From Halalkalibacter suaedae (GTDB lineage: Bacteria; Bacillota; Bacilli; Bacillales; Bacillaceae_D), in assembly GCF_017939705.1 (NCBI RefSeq), contig NZ_JAGKSQ010000003.1, forward strand, positions 493,584-557,583: a stretch of 64,000 nucleotides of DNA, read 5' to 3'. The notes beneath the pieces were generated by a model that was not told the DNA's origin, made no database searches, and saw only the letters and a program-made list of their open reading frames with translations. Below, piece after piece: positions 62,554 to 64,000 of the stretch. Made by a program: the position numbers and the translations under genes. The first letter of the stretch is position 1, and each line of letters opens with the position of its first letter.

Positions 62554-63744
62554 ATGACAAAAAAAATGAACGCCGCCCCAGTATTGGAGCAAAAACGTAT
62601 TGAGGCAATTGATATGATGAGAGGGCTCGCCCTCTTAGGAATTCTACTCGCAAATAGTATGCATTTTCAATTTGGACTCTTTTTAAATCCCGATATTCAT
62701 TCTTTTTATCCACTTGGAATGATTGATCGACTAGCTGAAATGTTTATTGTTTTATTTGCACAAGCAAGTTTCTATACCCTGTTTTCTTTTCTATTTGGAT
62801 ATGGAATGGTCTTACTTAAGGAAAGGTTATTACAGCAAGAATTGCATTATGCACCGATATATTGGCGTAGAATGCTAATACTCCTAATAGTCGGTTACGT
62901 TCATGGTCTCTTTATTTGGGACGGTGATATCCTTTTCACCTATGCAATAAGTGGATTTATTCTCTTTTTCTTTTTAAAGCTTAAGGATAAGGGCTTACTG
63001 ATTTGGTCAATTATCCTACTGTCACTTATGGCAATGTCTATTACTTCATCAGGAGAGGATGAATACACTGCTTCAATTGATGAACAGTTGATGTCGTATT
63101 CGGTCCAAGAAAAAGAAGTGCTAAGTCAAGGAAGTTATAGTGAGGTCGTTTCCTTTAGAGAAAGTACAGACCCGCTTGGCATGGGGCTTCTTGGTGAAAT
63201 AATAACGTTGGTCTCTGCAATGATCAGCGTTCTCGGTATGTTTCTTCTTGGAGCATTTGTCGCCAGAAAAAAATGGTTAGAGGATCCCAATAAGTATAGA
63301 GGGTTAATTAAGAGAATTTGGTGGATTACCTTACTAGTTGGTTTCCCTTGTAAACTAGCCTTCTTAATCAACAGTAACATCCAAACCGAAACCCTTCACT
63401 CGATGATTGGCGGGCCAATTGTTGCGATGTTTTACGCAAGTAGCATTGCTTTACTTGCAACCACTCCTAAAGGTAATAAGCTGCTACAACCGCTAGCCTA
63501 TGTAGGAAGATTATCACTTACAAATTATCTAATGCAATCGATCGTCTTTACGAGTATATTCTATGGTTATGGACTAGATCTATTCGGAAAGATCGGGTAC
63601 TTCTCTGGTGTCCTACTTGTCTTCGGATTTTTCTTTATTCAAATCATCGTAAGTCGTTTATGGTTGAAAGCATTTTATATTGGTCCATTTGAGTGGTTCT
63701 GGAGAGCCTGCACCTACTTAAAGCTACCAAAACTTAAACGATAA
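62554..63744 (+). CDS. DUF418 family membrane protein (YeiB-like)
   Basis: 396 residues with about ten TM segments. N-terminal IEAIDMMRGLALLGILLANS, YTLFSFLFGYGM, WRRMLILLIVGYVHGLFIWDG and the C-terminal GRLSLTNYLMQSIVFTSIFYG and GPFEWFWRACTY blocks are diagnostic for DUF418. Function is not established; a role in transport or lipid-linked acyl transfer has been suggested for relatives. AAAGGAGAACG precedes the ATG. Repeat A copy 5 follows. Confidence 0.92.
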   Translation: MTKKMNAAPVLEQKRIEAIDMMRGLALLGILLANSMHFQFGLFLNPDIHSFYPLGMIDRLAEMFIVLFAQASFYTLFSFLFGYGMVLLKERLLQQELHYAPIYWRRMLILLIVGYVHGLFIWDGDILFTYAISGFILFFFLKLKDKGLLIWSIILLSLMAMSITSSGEDEYTASIDEQLMSYSVQEKEVLSQGSYSEVVSFRESTDPLGMGLLGEIITLVSAMISVLGMFLLGAFVARKKWLEDPNKYRGLIKRIWWITLLVGFPCKLAFLINSNIQTETLHSMIGGPIVAMFYASSIALLATTPKGNKLLQPLAYVGRLSLTNYLMQSIVFTSIFYGYGLDLFGKIGYFSGVLLVFGFFFIQIIVSRLWLKAFYIGPFEWFWRACTYLKLPKLKR

Positions 63745-63788
63745 TTAACATTAAGCAGTAAACCCAAGCCATATAATGTGCACGGATA

Positions 63789-63884
63789 CCGCTCCTGAAA
63801 TATACTACGCTTTCCGCGGGAAGCCGGTGAGCCTCCTCGTCTACGCCTGCGGGGTCTCACCCTTGGCTTTTCATCCCGCAGGAG
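63789..63884 (-). repeat. Intergenic repeat family A, copy 5 (core only)
   Basis: Reverse-oriented core matching copies 1-4 from CCGCTCCTGAAATATAC through CGCGGGAAGCCGGTGAGCC to CATCCCGCAGGAG, where similarity stops. Relative to its upstream gene (plus strand) it has the same orientation as the others relative to theirs. The flanking arms seen in other copies are missing. Confidence 0.85.
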
Positions 63885-63983
63885 CATTCCTGTCGTATTA
63901 GTTTTGCCCCTCTTGAAAAGAAAAGGATCCTCCGATATGATGCGGATGTCGTCAAAACAAACACACATAAAGGAGGATCCCAC

Positions 63984-64000
63984 ATGAAGAATAATCGAAA
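63984..64000 (+). CDS. Start of an unidentified gene cut by the window edge
   Basis: ATG followed by codons for K-N-N-R, preceded by AAAGGAGG 11 bases upstream. The upstream sequence contains GGATCCTCC (63927-63935) and its complement GGAGGATCC (63971-63979). The layout recalls the left end of an insertion sequence, but six codons are too few to tell. Confidence 0.35.

Noticed and set aside
1..64000. CRISPR arrays, tRNA or rRNA genes, prophage and anti-phage systems
   Set aside because: I saw no regularly spaced short direct repeats, no tRNA-like or rRNA sequence, and no phage structural, nuclease or toxin-antitoxin gene set.

Overview
The window is from a spore-forming Bacillaceae-type Firmicute. 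It is AT-rich, uses Gram-positive ribosome-binding sites and U-tailed terminators, and carries SpoVR, a YhcX-type hydrolase, a glgCDAP glycogen operon, SinI/SinR-family regulators and a Bacillus-type eps cluster. I cannot name the genus from the sequence alone. No rRNA, tRNA, CRISPR array or prophage was seen.

Layout. 0.1-2.3 kb: an ABM-domain protein, a small helical protein and a sodium:neurotransmitter-type symporter. 2.4-16.4 kb: housekeeping genes (aminotransferase, heterodimeric ABC exporter, SpoVR, phosphoglucomutase, FixH-like protein, YhcX-type hydrolase, CheX-domain protein). Two families of structured intergenic repeats, A and B, are interspersed; every copy sits just past the 3' end of a gene and in a fixed orientation relative to it. 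16.5-23.7 kb: a DUF2225 protein, then glgC-glgD-glgA-glgP with no glgB. 23.7-25.6 kb: an FAH-family hydrolase, a cyclic-di-GMP-I riboswitch directly ahead of a 58-residue SinI-type antirepressor gene, and a GNAT-fold protein.

25.6-34.0 kb (minus strand): a paeninodin/pseudomycoidin-type lasso peptide cluster. It holds a cyclase, a precursor, an HPr-kinase-like peptide kinase, an RRE protein, a leader peptidase, a nucleotidyltransferase and an ABC exporter, followed by a metallophosphoesterase and a second precursor-like gene. Neither precursor has the acidic residue at core position 7-9 that normal lasso rings use. Both end in serine, the expected target of the kinase.

34.1-58.7 kb (minus strand): an exopolysaccharide operon of about 25 genes. 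From the promoter it runs: chain-length/kinase pair, EAR-like RNA, epsC-type dehydratase, gtaB, glycosyltransferases, EpsG-type polymerase, epsL/M/N, further glycosyltransferases, pyruvyltransferase, ABC flippase, acyltransferase, galE and a pilin-like protein. 58.9-60.3 kb: a divergent slrR-like gene pair, then sinR and sinI. 60.4-64 kb: MtnE-like aminotransferase, nitroreductase, DUF418 membrane protein, and the start of an unidentified gene at the right edge.

How it may work together. Palindromes of the SinR operator type (GTTCTTT..AAAGAAC) occur at the eps promoter (filling the spacer between a perfect -35 and a near-perfect -10), at the divergent slr-like promoter, at the sinI promoter, ahead of the EAR-like RNA and ahead of the lasso cyclase. 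With the c-di-GMP riboswitch upstream of a second SinI-type gene, this suggests a circuit in which c-di-GMP sets the level of an antirepressor that relieves SinR from matrix genes and probably from a lasso peptide cluster. The operators, riboswitch and genes are read directly from sequence; the wiring between them is inference.
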